Shown: positions 46,239 through 59,611, counted from the first letter of the stretch. The stretch is 64,000 nt of DNA from Lepturacanthus savala (GCA_030544235.1 CM060473.1:26644198-26708197); one strand, 5' to 3'. Notes: a model not told the origin generated them from the sequence alone. Program-made: numbers and translations.

Positions 46239-49200
46239 TCATTTCCTGACTGAGGCCAGATAGGCGTACCAGAACAAGGCGATCATGTTGGCAAACAGCA
46301 CTCGGAACTGAAAAAACAACAGAAACAGACACGTTACAAGAGGTTTCAACATCTCAGCGGGTTTAATGACCCTCCAAAATATATAAATATACAAATAAAA
46401 CCTGAAATAGGTGGTGAACTCCATTGAAATCCTGAATCAACCTCATAATAGAACCACTATCTCTATCTGCCTCTGTGTTAAGTAAGAAAAACAGGTTTCT
46501 CACGCACTGATAATGCACAGTAAAGCTGCAACTAAATTATTCTGATTGATTAATCTAATGATTATTGAAACAATTAATTGATTAGTTCTGTGTATCTCAG
46601 GGAAGAATGGGTCAAAAAACAACTTCAGACACGGTTTTAAAAGTCTAAACTACAATTATACTAATTCAGTATCACTGAATTAGGGCTTCAATTAACAACT
46701 ATTTTGATAGTCAATTAATATATTGATTATTTATTATTAGTTTTCTAGAGAAACATTGAAAAAGACAATTTCTGTTCATGCATTTCACATTTCGTGTTTT
46801 GCTTTTCAAAATAAAAGTCATTCAAATACGTTCAAGGTAATTTTTTTTTAAATCATCTTGTTAAAATCATTAAACATACACATTCATTCTAGGGCTGTGA
46901 CTAAAGATTAATTTGATAGCGGAATCATTCATTGATTATTGATTAATCGATTAGTTGTTTGGTTCATTAAATGGTGTAAAATGTGGATCAAAGCTGAAGA
47001 TTCAACATAAAATGTCTTTTTTTTGTCCAAAGATCATCAGTTTATTATTATAGAGACTAAAGAAACCAGGAAATAATCAGAGAAGAGAAGCTGGAACCAG
47101 AGAATTTGGACATTTTCTTCTTAAAATGACTCAAATTGATTAATTGATTATTAAAATTGTTGGCAACTAATCAACTAATCGCCGTAGCTCTTGCTCCTAC
47201 ATGCAGCTACCAAGCAAAAGTGTGTTCACTCTCTTCAATATTACATATTATTTAATAAAAATGCTGTTTCATCTCATTTCCTTCAAAATAACAGCGTTGC
47301 ACGTGTAATTCCAGGTTTCACCTGCTGCACAGTGAATGGGAGGTGGGGGCGCTGTGGAGCAGCTCGAAATAAAAAATGGATTTTTGCAAGAAATCGATGC
47401 ACATGCAGGATAAAACGCCCTTTTTAATTGAAAAATAGACATTTTTGAAGAAAGCAAACAGCCCTATAGCTTTGATAACAACCTCGGTTCTCTAGTAGGT
47501 TTCTTTTTGATCATGATCTGTAAATGTGGAAAAAAATAGGAGCAAAAATACAAGGCACATTTTCCCCATATTCGGGAAAATGGAAAGGAAACTCCAGTAT
47601 GATTATATCCCATTGAGAAGAGAAGCTGGAACCAGAGAATTTGGACATTTTCTTCTTTAAAAATGACTAAAATCTATTAATCATAGTTAATAGTTATCAT
47701 AATGGTGTATTTTTGTTATATTTTTTGTCTTTATTGCATAATTTTGACTTTTTAATCATCAAATTAGTCTTTTTATCACGTTTTTGGACTTTTTATTTGA
47801 CCAGAATCAAAAGGAAAAGATTGAAATAAGCAAAAAATAATCCGCCTCAACATGATTTGGTTCCATATTGGACTTAATTTTACCAAAAACCCTATTTTTC
47901 ACCTGATTATGGCTTTAACTAAGAGCTATTATGATATTTAAATGATTAATTGATTAGTTGATTGATTAAAAATCCATTAAACCATTATCAAAATAGCTGA
48001 CAATTAATCGATTAATCGACTAATCGTTGCAGCTTTAACGCACAGTCACAGAATATTAAAAGTCCAAATGTATATATGTGTCCACAAGAAATTATTCTAA
48101 TCAATTCCATAATTCAAAGTACATTTTTACTCAATTAATAAATGTATTATGGTCAGTTTTAATCATATGAAACTCAACAGATTCTTCACATATTCCCTAA
48201 AAACTGCATCCGTCTGTCATTTAATGCAATTAATCTTTGGCAAAGTGTCCATGTTTCTTAATAAATGTGTGTTTTTCTCCTGTCTTTGTTAACTTGCTGC
48301 ACATTTTTCTGTTTTTTTAACCTTTTAACCATCTTTATTGTGACTATATGAGACCTCATTAACATTTCCTCCCTTCAGCTGTTTAATCAAACATGCAACT
48401 TGAGTTTAAGATGATTAATATATATATTCTGAGCCGCTGTGAAGTTAGATGTCAGTGTATTTCTCTGCCGGTGAAATACGAACCTGAACAGGCACGAAGT
48501 TGATGTTGATGAACTGGAACGGAGTCCACACCTTCCAGTTCATCTTCAGCGCCGTCCAGTAACTTCTCCTCATCTTCTTCTCAAAGTCCGTCCACCCTTT
48601 AGCCTGAAAAACGGATTAAAATCACTTTTTATTGATTTATTTTTACAGTTTCAGGTTAAACATTTCATGAATGGCAGTAAATCGGATTTAAATGAACACT
48701 ACACATTCAAATTAAATGCGTTAAAACTCAACACTAGTGTTATAAACTAGAGAACGGGTGGCAAACATGTGGCCCGGGGGCCAGAACTGGCCCGTTTAAA
48801 GGTCCAATCCGGCCCATTGGATGATTATACAAAAACCGAAATGTGAAGTCAATGAGAATCTTTCAGGACTCAAGAGATAAAATATTTACAGTTTAGATTT
48901 GTAAGACAGGAGAAAACTTCACCTACTGTTTAAAATATTAATTTAGTGTTTAGGTTTAGTGATTATAGCAGTTTTATACAACAAACAATATGCTTCTCGT
49001 TATTAGATAGATTATTACAACACTATGTAATGGAATGTGAAATGATAGTAATAATAAGCTACAGACTTTTAAAAATATAATAATAACTGTAATACCAAAA
49101 AAAGACATGGACATATTGAATAAAGGGCTTCTATATAAATTTAAATACATGCTGTTTGGCTTTCAGAATAAAAGCAATTCTTTCCAACGTTAGGCTTAAT

Positions 49201-52200
49201 TAACATTTGTCTTAACTAATGTTGCACCGATCGATCGGCTGCTGATCATGATCGGCCGATATTGCCTTCTGTACATTTCAAGATCTTGACTGTTTCAGTA
49301 CTTTTTAAAATATAGTTAAATAATTGATAGTTTTTTGGTGATCGGGCCAAAAAATGCTGATCGGTGCATCACTAGTCTTAACCATTGACTGGTGTTTGGT
49401 TCTTTTCTATAGTAGTGCAATACATTTTTAACAAGCTTTAACACAAAGTTCTGTTTCTGTGGGTAAAGACCCAGTAAGAAAAGCTGAGGATCCAATGATA
49501 TTGATTTGTGAATATGTCTAATATATTCAGGTCTATTTAATTCTATCAGTGTCACATACATATGCATTAACCATTTATACTGTGTTATTCTAAGACGTGA
49601 ACATTTATTATATAATTATATTGTTTTTTTCCTGTTCTGCAAAGTGAACGTTAATTAATCATGTAAATATTTATAATATATTTCTTTACATAAAAAGGAG
49701 GATACATTTATAGGTGGTTTTATTTATAGGTAAATTTATCCACATGGAAAGTTAAGGATTTAATTTATTTATTTATTCATATCTGGGGCGACACGGTGGT
49801 GCAGGGGTTAACGCTGTTGCCTCACAGCAAGAAGGTTGCAGGTTCAAGACCTCCTTGGTCCTAGGTCTGGGACCTTTCTGTGTGGAGTTTGCATGTTCTC
49901 CCTGTGTCTGCGTGGGTTTTCACCGGGTCCAAAAACATGCTGAGGTTAATTGGAGACTCTAAATTGCCTGTAGGTGTGAGTGTGTGAGTGAATGGTGTGT
50001 GTGTATCCCTGCCTCTCGCTGGGATTGGCTCCAGCAGACCATGTGACCCTAATGAGGAATAAGCAGGTATAGAAAATGACTGACTGACTATTCATATCTG
50101 ATTGATAATACAGCTTTAAAGTAGTGACTCTTCTTTTCGTTTACTGGAGTTGATAAGGAGAGAGGACTCACCTCCAGCAGGGTCATAACGGAGTAGAAAA
50201 GCAGCAGAAACGCAGGAGCGATGATGACTCGATCCAACAGCAGCCGTTTGATGATGCAGTACGGATCCGTGGTGGGTATCCACACCTCCATCAGCTGGTA
50301 GAAGTAGTGGCTCACTGGTCCAGTCACCAACAACCTGGAAAACACAACAAAAATTAACTTTACTTTTAGAATTTGTGCAGGTGGAAATGGGTTTTAGAGA
50401 GATTAAAACACACAATCAGTGGTGGATGGAGTCACCTTACATGTAAAAATATAAAAATAAAAAAGTAGAAATACTCATTATACAGACTATTATATGCATG
50501 TAGGGTAATTTTAACGTCAATACTGCATCATATTTATATATGTATGCATTTTATCTACGTGTGTCACATATTTTATTCACGTTAAGTGCAAGAGTGCAAG
50601 TAAAATTCAATATTTCCCTCTGAAATGTAGTGGAATTGAAGTATAAAGTAGCATTAAAAGGAAATATTCAAGTAAAATACCTCAAAAAGTAAAAGAGTTA
50701 ACTTCTCTTTCCACCACTGATTAATTAAACTAAGTGTTAATGGGCCATTATAAAACCTATAAACTTATACAGGGTTATATCTCATTTATATGAGATGAAA
50801 TGACATTTTTTACAGTGTTATTCTCATTTTTATTGATTGAATCATGTTAAAATAATTATTAGTTATTTCTTTAGGAATCTGTACCAAATAAATATACTTT
50901 AATTGACTGATAATTTACTGTTACTCTATATTTTAAGCATTTTGTTGTGTTATAATATGGTATTTGTATCTGTACCTTTGTACTTGGAGGTCCATGAAGC
51001 CATAATGTGATTTCCATAAAATTCTGAATATTTGTTTATCTCTAATTTCACCAGATCAGATTTCTCTGGGTATAAATTCTCACCCGTAGATGCCGTATCG
51101 AGCAGCTCCGGCTGCATCGATCTCACTGACCGAACCATCTTTTTTGGCTTTTTTTCTTGCCTCCACAGTCTGAGACAGAATATTTCCCAAAGCTGAGAGA
51201 ATCCCACTGAAAACACCAAGAACACACACACAATTAAACAGAAACTGCACAAACAGCAGAAACAGGTTTATTCATTTGAAGCAGCGGCATCGTTTGGATA
51301 TTTAAAAGGTACAAACTTAACTGTGGGAGACACATTTTTACTTTTAATTAGGGCTTTTAAAGTTAAATTAACGCCACTAACACAGGGAAACATGATAAAA
51401 CATCCCAGACTAAAAGTAAAGCAATAAATTGAGCAATAAAGATTCACGTAAGCAATAAAGTTGTGCAATAGAGTAAAACAAAGAGACAAGACCAAACAAG
51501 CTTCAGACATATTAACCTGTTAAGTTTAACATTTACTGAGTAACATGAGTCCAACTCACACAACTTTTAACTTTAAAAGCTAAATATAATTGAATATGTG
51601 TCTAATATAGTCACATTTTGGTGAATGACACCTCAAACATCAATCAAATAAATCAGTTAAGTCACTGTTTTCCATATTCTTTCCTTTATTCTTCATTCAT
51701 CTCTGGTTAAGAGTATTAAGAACTTGACAAGGTACATTTAGAACAGTCTGAAAGCTGATATTAGGCATTAATAGTGATTATTGATAGTCTATAGCTTCTT
51801 TATTTTAAATTTACAATCCATTGGACGGTGTAGGATGGAGACTTCCTGCCTTAAACTGAAATGACGCCACTGATTTAAAGGTCCTTTACTAAAATAATAA
51901 TTAAAGAAAGATGATGTTATAATGTTTATAGTGTTTCAGGGTCAGATAATAGGGCTGGTCCTGCAGCTTGATGCTGATTGGCTGCAGCCACACAGCTGAG
52001 ACAAGAGGCCAGTGTGTGTGGTCAGTGCAAACAAAGGTCAACACACACACTATGGAGCCAAAGAGCAGCTATTCATGAAAAATGAAGGAAATAACATGGA
52101 AAAAAGTGATTTAACTGACTTATTTGATTGATGTTTGAGGTGTCATTCACCAACGTTTAACTACATTAGACACATATTCAATTATAATTAGCTTTTAAAG

Positions 52201-52927
52201 TTAAATACAACATCCCAGATGTGTCCAGCCGGTTGTGCATCACTGCATTTATATGTTGTGTGACTCATATTACTCAGTAAATGTTAAACTAAACAGGTTA
52301 ATATGTCTGAAGCTGGTTTAGTTTGGTCTATTTATTGCACATGTTTATTACTTATATCTTTATTACTTTACCTATAGTTTATATTCTGTTATTCAGTGTT
52401 CTTTTATTCTTTTTACCTTATTATTATTATAAATATAGCATTCTTGTGAACAGGCAGGAATTTCATTGTACAGCATTGCACAATAAATCTTTAAATAATA
52501 TAAAATATTAAATATATTACATATATTAACTATTATACATTAATAGTGATTATTGATAGTCTATAACTGATATTATACATTAATAGTGATTATTGATCAT
52601 CTATAACTGATATTATACATTAATAGTGATTATTGATAGTCTATAGCTGGTATTTACAAAGAATAAAGAAATTAACATGGCAAACAGTGGTTTAACTGAC
52701 TTGTTTGACTTTTGCAGTAATTGAGAAAATGTTGTCTTAATCTCTAAAGTAGAAGTAGTAGAAGAAGAAGAAGAAGAAGAAGCAGCAGCAGCGTCGTCAG
52801 ACAGCGTCTCTACACACCTCGTCACAGCTTTAGTGAGGATGGGGTATTTCTTGAGCAGCAGCAGGTATTGCTGCAGAATGCGGGTGTGAAGCGACGCGTC
52901 CCGCAGCGGTAAACTCTCCACAGGCAT
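46239..52927 (-). CDS. pxmp2: Peroxisomal membrane protein 2 (Mpv17/PMP22 family)
   Basis: Five minus-strand exons: 52818-52927, 51084-51206, 50172-50334, 48484-48603, 46239-46307. They give 194 codons plus stop, all phases agreeing; human PXMP2 is 195 aa. The protein starts MPVESLPLRDASLHTRILQQ. Family blocks in order: YPILTKAVTSGILSALGN, RYGIYG/LLVTGPVSHYFYQLME, RLLLDRVIIAPAFLLLF, WTALKMNWKVWTPFQFINI and RVLFANMIALFWYAYLAS. Four hydrophobic segments fit the Mpv17/PMP22 fold, which forms a small-solute channel in the peroxisomal membrane. The VLFANMIALFWYAYLAS C-terminus distinguishes it from mpv17 and mpv17l. The first exon is in a GC-rich promoter region. Confidence 0.95.
46890..47190. repeat. 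Dispersed repeat copy
   Basis: Full-length copy of the family seen at 15,505-16,210: starts AGGGCTGTGACTAAAGATTA, contains AAACCAGGAAATAATCAGAG and ends ATCAACTAATCGCCGTAGCT. Ends look inversely related (gggctgYgact / agtYgYagc-like), as in a MITE. In pxmp2 intron 4. Confidence 0.65.
48745..48840. mobile_element. Fragment of a fish DNA-transposon repeat
   Basis: GGCAAACATGTGGCCCGGGG ... CAATCCGGCCCATTGG is a widespread vertebrate repeat end (from memory). Non-coding, in pxmp2 intron 3. Confidence 0.4.
49216..49374. mobile_element. Short MITE with inverted ends
   Basis: Begins TAATGTTGCACCGATCGATC and ends GATCGGTGCATCACTAG; the ends are inverted repeats around TGCACCGATC. About 160 bp, non-coding, in pxmp2 intron 3. 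Confidence 0.65.
49787..50092 (+). mobile_element. tRNA-related SINE-like element
   Basis: GGCGACACGGTGGTGCAGGG (box-A-like), GTTGCAGGTTCAAGACC (box-B-like), GTGTGGAGTTTGCATGTTCT, then AAAATGACTGACTGACT. It is the very common fish repeat with an SGCGGCACGGTGG start; classification as a SINE is from memory. Confidence 0.6.
51461..52345. repeat. Large imperfect palindrome in pxmp2 intron 1
   Basis: The left arm, about 51,461-51,700 (AGCTTCAGACATATTAACCT, TAACATTTACTGAGTAA, GACACCTCAAACATCAATCA), is repeated inverted at about 52,070-52,345. The loop is about 370 bp. The right arm has an extra 40-bp block (52,205-52,250). It probably represents a folded-back or MITE-derived structure. Confidence 0.75.
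52520..52660. repeat. Three copies of the 40-bp unit, inverted
   Basis: CATTAATAGTGATTATTGAT repeated at 40-bp spacing. It is the reverse complement of the array at 5,692-6,392. A single unit is also at about 51,765. Confidence 0.85.
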
Positions 52928-54249
52928 CTTCACCGCGGCTCCACAACCCGCATCACCGCCAAAACAAGGGGCGAAGTTCAGGGGAAGATAAGGAACTCCG
53001 CCGAAGTCTCTTCCGCTGACGTCACCGCGTCGCTGCCGGAGCCACGCCTCCGCGCCGACGTCATGTCCGAACCAGCCAATCACGGACATGTGCTTGTAGA
53101 TAACGTCATTTATATTGACTGACAGAGTTTGGCTTCTACTATACAGATTCTGAATTAATAATAAAATTAAACAAGTGCATATTAACATTTTACACAATAT
53201 ATATGTCATTAAGTCTTATCTCTACAATTTTTTAAATAAAGGTAAATTGTATTAACTATAAAATAGAAAAATACAATATTGACATTTATAATTTATATTA
53301 TAAATGTCAATCCATATATTATTTATCAATCCTAATGTTTACATGCAGGGTTGGTATTGCTTTAACAACATTTTACTGATAATACTTTTACTTAAGTACT
53401 GTTTTCAATTTTTTTACTACTTTAACTCAAGTAAACGATCTGAGCACATGTCACCATGTACAAAAAGGAGAGGTTTTATTTATTTAACTGGCTTTTTCCC
53501 CCCTTTAATATTCAAATAATTTGTGGTACATCAGGTATGTTATGTTATGTATTGAAATCCAATTATAATTCAATAGATTCTGCTGTGCAGCATTTATTGT
53601 ATTAATGGTTTTATAGTGAATTCTACACTACTAGTGCTACAATGAAAGAAAGACATAAGACATTATTCTAATAAATAAAATAGAAACAGGAAACAGCTGC
53701 TTTGAGACAGTGAATATATCTTAAACACGATGGATAACACATTTACAACTGTGAACAGCATAAAGGAATTTTATTTAATCTTGTTAGTTATACTTTATGC
53801 TTCGGTATGGAGATTTACAGTGAACAATAAACATTCTGTGTGGTTTAGTCGACTGAAAACTCTCCTTCCCAGAACCCAGAATAAATGTTGTCATGTAAAA
53901 TAATGCAGGCTTGACCAGAGTTTTATTTCTTCTACGTCAGAGAAGACATTCAAAGTGAATTTATGCTGCAGTGAACAAACTTCAGAGACATTAAACTACA
54001 ACATTCACTTTAATAGAGCCAACGTTCCGCTATAAAAGAAAGTGTTAATAAAAAAAGAAAAAAGGCTTCAAGCTTAAAAAAGGAAAACACAAACATATTT
54101 ACAGTGTTGAAACTGACAAAAACAGATAGAAACATGAACTCTTTATAAAGAAAACTCTGCACATGCTGCTGCTGAAGCAGGAAAAGCTTATTGGTGGGTT
54201 TTGATCTGTAGTTAATTAACGCTCGTTAGAAAAGCTGGTTCCTAACGAC
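52928..54249. other. Between pxmp2 and ung, no gene seen
   Basis: A GC-rich, CpG-containing promoter-like stretch (52,928-53,070) upstream of pxmp2, then AT-rich sequence. The part near 53,930-54,249 is probably the ung 3'UTR on the minus strand, with a possible AATAAA (TTTATT on plus, 53,932-53,937). Confidence 0.45.
53278..53311. repeat. Perfect 15-bp-arm hairpin
   Basis: ATTGACATTTATAAT, loop TTAT, then ATTATAAATGTCAAT. Confidence 0.85.
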
Positions 54250-57200
54250 TCATAGGTCCCTCCAGTTCACAGGAGACTTCCCTGATTTCTGCAGCAGCTC
54301 GTTGGCCTTGGAGAAATGTCGGCAGCCAAAGAATCCACGGTGAGCAGATAAAGGAGAGGGATGGACAGTCTGCAGGACGTGGTGCCGCTTCTGTAAAACA
54401 AAAAAATAAAAAAAAATCCAGAAAATTAGAATCTTTGACACCTATAGGGAAAAAAAAAGCATTGGATAAATGTAAAAGAAGCATTCATCAGGTCTTAAAA
54501 TGTACATTTTGTGTTCATGTTCATTTAAACATCCATGTTTCTTTATGTGTAACACTAACATTAAATGTTACTGAAAAATAATGTATTTTAAATATTTAAT
54601 CCACATAGAATATAAAACTGGCTGATAACATGTTTTTAAAGAAGGTTTATCCATCTAGTGCCAAGTTTTTAGGGTCAACCACATGACATTTTTGAAATTG
54701 TCCCTTCTATTAAAAATAGAACTGGGTAACAATTAAAAAAATTGAATCTTGATCAATTGCATGAGTTCCCTGTAATTACTTTAAATGCTCTAACATATGT
54801 TTATAAGTGAGGTATCATTTCTTGTGCAAATACTTTTAACATCAGCCTTTTTCATTTGACAGCAGCAGTTAAATATTTAGTGTAAATCTCAATTTAAACA
54901 ATGCAATCAAAGTAAAAATACACAAGTTGTGAGAGAATCAGTGGAAACTAATGAAAATAGTGGTTCTCCTCATTCATTATCAGTAATATCAAAGAGAACT
55001 TTTACTTATTTCATTAAAATTCAGACCAAATAGGAAAAGCACTCATGTAAATAACAATAATGCTAACTTATATAGTGACAAATGCACCAAAGTGACTGAG
55101 AATAAACACGATTAAATGTGCAATTCAACTCTGAATGTGTAATTATTCTCCCCTTGTATTTATCTCTTTAACCATAGTATTTTATCTTTTGTATATACTG
55201 TATATTTAGTACCTTATTGGTAATGTGTTGTACTTTATTAGACAGTATTTTTTGCAGACACGAAGGAGTGACGCCTCTAATCTCACTGTAGAAATACAGC
55301 AACAATAAAGGCGATTCTGCACTAACTGACCCTATCGATAGCGGCTCCTTTCTTCTGAGCATACGATCCCCACAGCATGAAGACCAGTCCGTCCAGGTTG
55401 CTGCTGAGCCACTGCACCACGGCGTCCGTGAACCTCTCCCAGCCCTGGTCTTTGTGGGAGTTGGCCTGGTGAGCTCGAACCGTCAGGACGGCGTTCAGCA
55501 GTAAAACACCTGAGGAAGGAGTGAAGAACAAAAGAGGTTTGTTCACATCGGAAAAGTCGTTTTTGTTTAAAATAAACCACAAAAACAAAAAAAAAGTACC
55601 TTGTTTGGCCCATCCGGTCAGATCTCCATGTCCTGGGTTCTCAAATCCTTCGATATCTGAGACTAGTTCTTTGTACATGTTCCCTAAACTTGGGGAAAAC
55701 AAAAAAAAAATAAAGTGATTCAGGACAATTTGTGACCATTCTAGTGTGATTTTATTCAACTGGATTAAACTGTCCTTTCATTCCATAGTCAAACTCTAAA
55801 CTTACATTAACCTGGAGTTAAATTAAACTAATATCAGCTCCTTTTTCATCACTTTCCCAGCTCTTCTTTGTTTTTATTGAACGTAACTCATCTCCAACGT
55901 CCAGATGTGATGACACCTGTTTAATGGACTGAAGATCCTGGAACTTCCTTTATTTCTTTATATTTGGCTGCATATTTATTGATATGCACAACACTTTATA
56001 TTAAATTATGATGAAAGTATAACTTTATTTAGACTAAATTCCTATAAAACATTACAGCCTGAAGCCATTATCTCTCACCAGTAGAAATTGATTTAAGGAA
56101 CCATGTTTAGAGCTTCTTCTTGATTCTTGAAGCAGCCGCCATCATTAAAGCTATTAAATTGTCATTTTAGACTAATTCACAGTCCAATTTAATTTACCTG
56201 GGTGGAGAAGGCACTGGTCTTTTGACACTGAAGCACAGACCATGTGCTTGGTTTGGACCATGATACGGATCCTGGCCGAGAATCACGACTTTGACCTGCA
56301 GGTGGAGACAGAAAAAGATCAAACAGTGATGTAGCCAGGACAAAAAAAAGCTGAGATGATCAGTCGATTAACTCAAAGGATCAGCCTTTACTTCAGTAAT
56401 CAATTAAATGTTCTCAAAGCATCTCCTGAGATGAAATAAACTTCCTTTGGTTCCATCTTCTCAGTCATGAGGATTTTCTCATAAGATGGTAAAACACTAA
56501 CTTTAAGTTTTACAAATGTTGGTCTGAGAAAACACAAAAATAAACCACAGATTAATCACTAATGGAAACAATTAATGGAAATGCAATTCTTGTGGCAATT
56601 AAATGCAATATAAAGAAAAAAAGCATAAACAACTTATTTGTGCTTTGATTTATGCATTTATACATGTTGCTCCTATGGCCCTTTTTAATTTTTATATGTT
56701 AAGCACTTTGGTTAACATGAGTCATTTTTATATTCGCTTTATAAATAAATTTTGATTGATTGACATAAGAGACACCACAATAATTATTTAGGAATGAAGG
56801 TATTTTTTGAGGCAACAGAGAAAAGAGTCAGATCTAGTAATTATAATTTGTCTCCTTACAGATTTACTACAATTGTTTACAGTCAATTTTATATGAAATG
56901 GTTCTTTAAAATAGCTACCATTCACCCTTTTTGTTTTCCATAAGTTTTGATGCATTATATGTCTGGGAGGGACTTAGAGAACTTTATTTTATGAATGTAA
57001 AATAGCAATTATAAAGGTTTAAAGCCATGTTGTTGTGAAACTTACATCTTTGATGTCACACATCTGGGTCCAGGTGAAGACTTGTTCAGCAGGAGGATAA
57101 ACTGTGTGGCGTTTCCTCTCTTCAGAAACAAAGTGCATCAACTGTGGGGAAAAAAACAGAAGAGTTTGACAAGTGTGTAGATTTCAAGGTGTATATTTCA

Positions 57201-58252
57201 AGGAGGGGGCACATGCATTTAAAACCCCCAATAAAACACGGAAGACGTTTGAGAACCACTGTCAAACATGCGTTTTGTAAGTTGAATGTTAATTAGTAGT
57301 GCAAATATAACGCAATTATTTACATAAGAGGAGATATGTGTAGGTGACATCAATGTATACTGGTCCAGCCTACTGGAGATTAAATTGCGACACTGTCGTG
57401 ACTATCAACTATTATTAAATCAAGTATTTTTACGGCCTGGCGTCTTATTCCTCATTTCTCATTCTGTCCGCAGTAAGGTACAGTATTTTATCTATTCTGG
57501 CAAAATATTCTCTCCTACAGAATAAAGACATTTACACCATAAACTGCCACAGGAAATAGTGCATGAAGTTAAGTTTTTGACGCTTTAAATTCCAGAGATA
57601 TCTTTAAAACAAACCAAAATCTTTATGTCACCTGTTTAAAATACGGTTTCCCGAACTCCGCCGCCAGTCCTTCCCTCCAGGTCTCCCCGAAGCCCGGAGG
57701 AGTCTGAGCCGCGGAGAGCCTCTCCAGGGCGGCTCTCTTGTTGCGGGCGATCCGGTCCAGCTGCTCCGGGGACAGGAGCGTCTGAGGCGGGCTGGACGGC
57801 TCCGGATCCACCGCGGACGCCTTCCGCTTCTTCTGCACGATTTTAACGTTTTGACCGAAATACATGACAGGTGAGAAACGAGGAAAAGTTGGAGAAAATG
57901 CCTCCAGAAACCGCCGAGAATGCGGTGTAATCATTGTCACGCTGTCTGTGCAACACTTTTTACAAACAAACAAGAACAGCGTTGCGTCCGTGAACGCAGC
58001 TCGGATTACGCTTCACGTGTCGCAGGAAACAAGAACCCGCCGCGTTTTAAATGACATTAAAACACACACTGTAAGTTGTATTTAAATATATTTATATATC
58101 ACGTGTTTTAATTAGCTAAACATTAGCTAAAAGATGAAATAAATGACGCTCACCGGGTCTTTATCATCCTGCTCCGCTTCGTTTAAATCCGCAGAAAGTC
58201 TCTTTTTCGAAACAGGCGAAAAAAACGAGCTAATAGTTTTCTGTCCAATCAT
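54250..58252 (-). CDS. ung: Uracil-DNA glycosylase (nuclear UNG2 form)
   Basis: Seven minus-strand exons: 58154-58252, 57632-57832, 57046-57141, 56198-56295, 55600-55688, 55331-55509, 54250-54390. They give 300 codons plus stop with phases consistent throughout. The protein excises uracil from DNA to start base excision repair. The N-terminus MIGQKTISSFF is the PCNA-binding PIP-type motif of nuclear UNG2. LSPEQLDRIARNK matches the RPA-binding region. Catalytic motif GQDPYHGPNQAHGLCFSV has Asp141 as the general base. The Leu-loop motif HPSPLS is at 264-269. GWAKQGVLLLNAVLTVRAHQ and FGCRHFSKANELLQKSGK are also diagnostic. Exon 2 has an internal upstream start for a mitochondrial form. It is divergent from alkbh2, 1.36 kb away. 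Confidence 0.97.
57632..57934 (-). other. ung: Alternative first exon of ung (mitochondrial UNG1-like form)
   Basis: The frame of ung exon 2 stays open upstream of its acceptor (at 57,833) to an ATG at 57,934. This adds MITPHSRRFLEAFSPTFPRF and more, an Arg-rich, nearly acid-free presequence. It mirrors the vertebrate arrangement where UNG1 starts in exon 1B and UNG2 splices into it. Inferred from sequence only. Confidence 0.65.
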
Positions 58253-58255
58253 TTT

Positions 58256-58263
58256 GCGGGAAA
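58256..58263 (-). promoter_or_regulatory. E2F-like site next to the ung start
   Basis: TTTCCCGC on the minus strand, four bases upstream of the UNG2 ATG. It matches the E2F core, fitting S-phase expression. Confidence 0.5.
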
Positions 58264-58387
58264 ACACCTTGGCGGTATAAGCTAATTGTTGTTAATACTA
58301 TTTAACGCTAATTAATAAGTTGTCTTAACGGCTGCGGCCGCGAGCTCCTCGGAAAACCCAAAACTCACTGAACTGCCGTTAAACCGG

Positions 58388-58410
58388 TTCGCGCCAAAAC
58401 AGTGACGTAG
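58388..58410. promoter_or_regulatory. E2F plus CRE-like sites in the ung promoter
   Basis: TTCGCGCCAAAA (58,388-58,399) is a strong E2F consensus. TGACGTAG (58,403-58,410) is CRE/ATF-like. Both lie about 140-160 bp upstream of the UNG2 ATG in a CpG-rich patch. Confidence 0.6.
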
Positions 58411-59611
58411 GCAAAGTTATGCTAATGAGCTGTGAGGCGTTCAAGACCCTTTCTGCAGCAGAGGTGAACGAAGTACTCAGTTACTGTATAAATATAGTAA
58501 AATGAATAATATAAATAAATAAAGTAGTAGTAGTATAGTAAATAAATAAATAATAATAATAATAAAATAAATATAGTATAAATACTGACGTCAAAAATAC
58601 CTGATAACAAGTAAAAGTCCTGAATTGTACATTTTACTTAAAGAAAATACAGAAGTTTTATCAGAAAATGTAATTAAATATCAAAGTATTTTTACTTGAA
58701 GGAAGTACTTTATAAACTAGTACTTTTATTTATTTAAACTACGTAAAAGTACTCTAATTATACAGACTTTGTTATATTATTATTGTATATTATTCTACTT
58801 CTTGTATATCATTTAATACATGTAAGAATATTATAATATTTTAGTTCCATTTGAGATACTTTGGGTAGATTAATAGTAATACAGTACTACATCATGATAT
58901 ATCATAGTAAATGATCATTTAAAAAGTAAAATGTAGATAATCGAATATTACAGTACATTCATTTATGTAAAATATTAAAATCTTTGGCTGTCAAATAAAC
59001 AGAAATACTCAAATTAAGCACAAATACCTCAAATACTTTAGTTATATTCCACCACTGATTCACAGCAACCAGAATTTATCTAAAAGACATGATTTTATTA
59101 AATAAATACCACATTTTTCCATAACTATGTGATGTTTTATCATTGTGAACCTTTTTTAAATTGTTGCATGGAATTAAAATGATTATTCAACGATATATAT
59201 ATGAACATGATGAGATATATTAACTATTTTCCCATGTATGTAAATGTAAAAATGTCCTTTATCATTTAAACCCAAGCCTTTTATGCATATAATTATCAGT
59301 AATGATAAAAAAACAACATTAATGATTGACAACCATAGTTTCTACTTGCATAAATATGACCATAAACAAAAAAACTGTTTATCTAAGGTACAAAATTATT
59401 ATTTTAGGTTATTCTAGACACTAGAAATAACTTGGATTAAATAGATATATACATGTGAGGGTTGAAAATCATCTTTCTGTCTGAGTAACATTTATATTTT
59501 TAATTTTGAGTAGAAAATGACAGTCATAGACTTCAGCAGCTATAGTTGCTGCTGGACTTAAATGTGTCTTCTTTAAATTTAGGTCATAAAAATCCCTAAA
59601 ATTAAGCTCTA
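58411..59611. other. ung-alkbh2 intergenic
   Basis: AT-rich, no gene seen. A splice-acceptor-like TTTAAATTTAG at about 59,581 just before the alkbh2 start suggests an upstream alkbh2 5'UTR exon not identifiable by eye. Confidence 0.4.
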
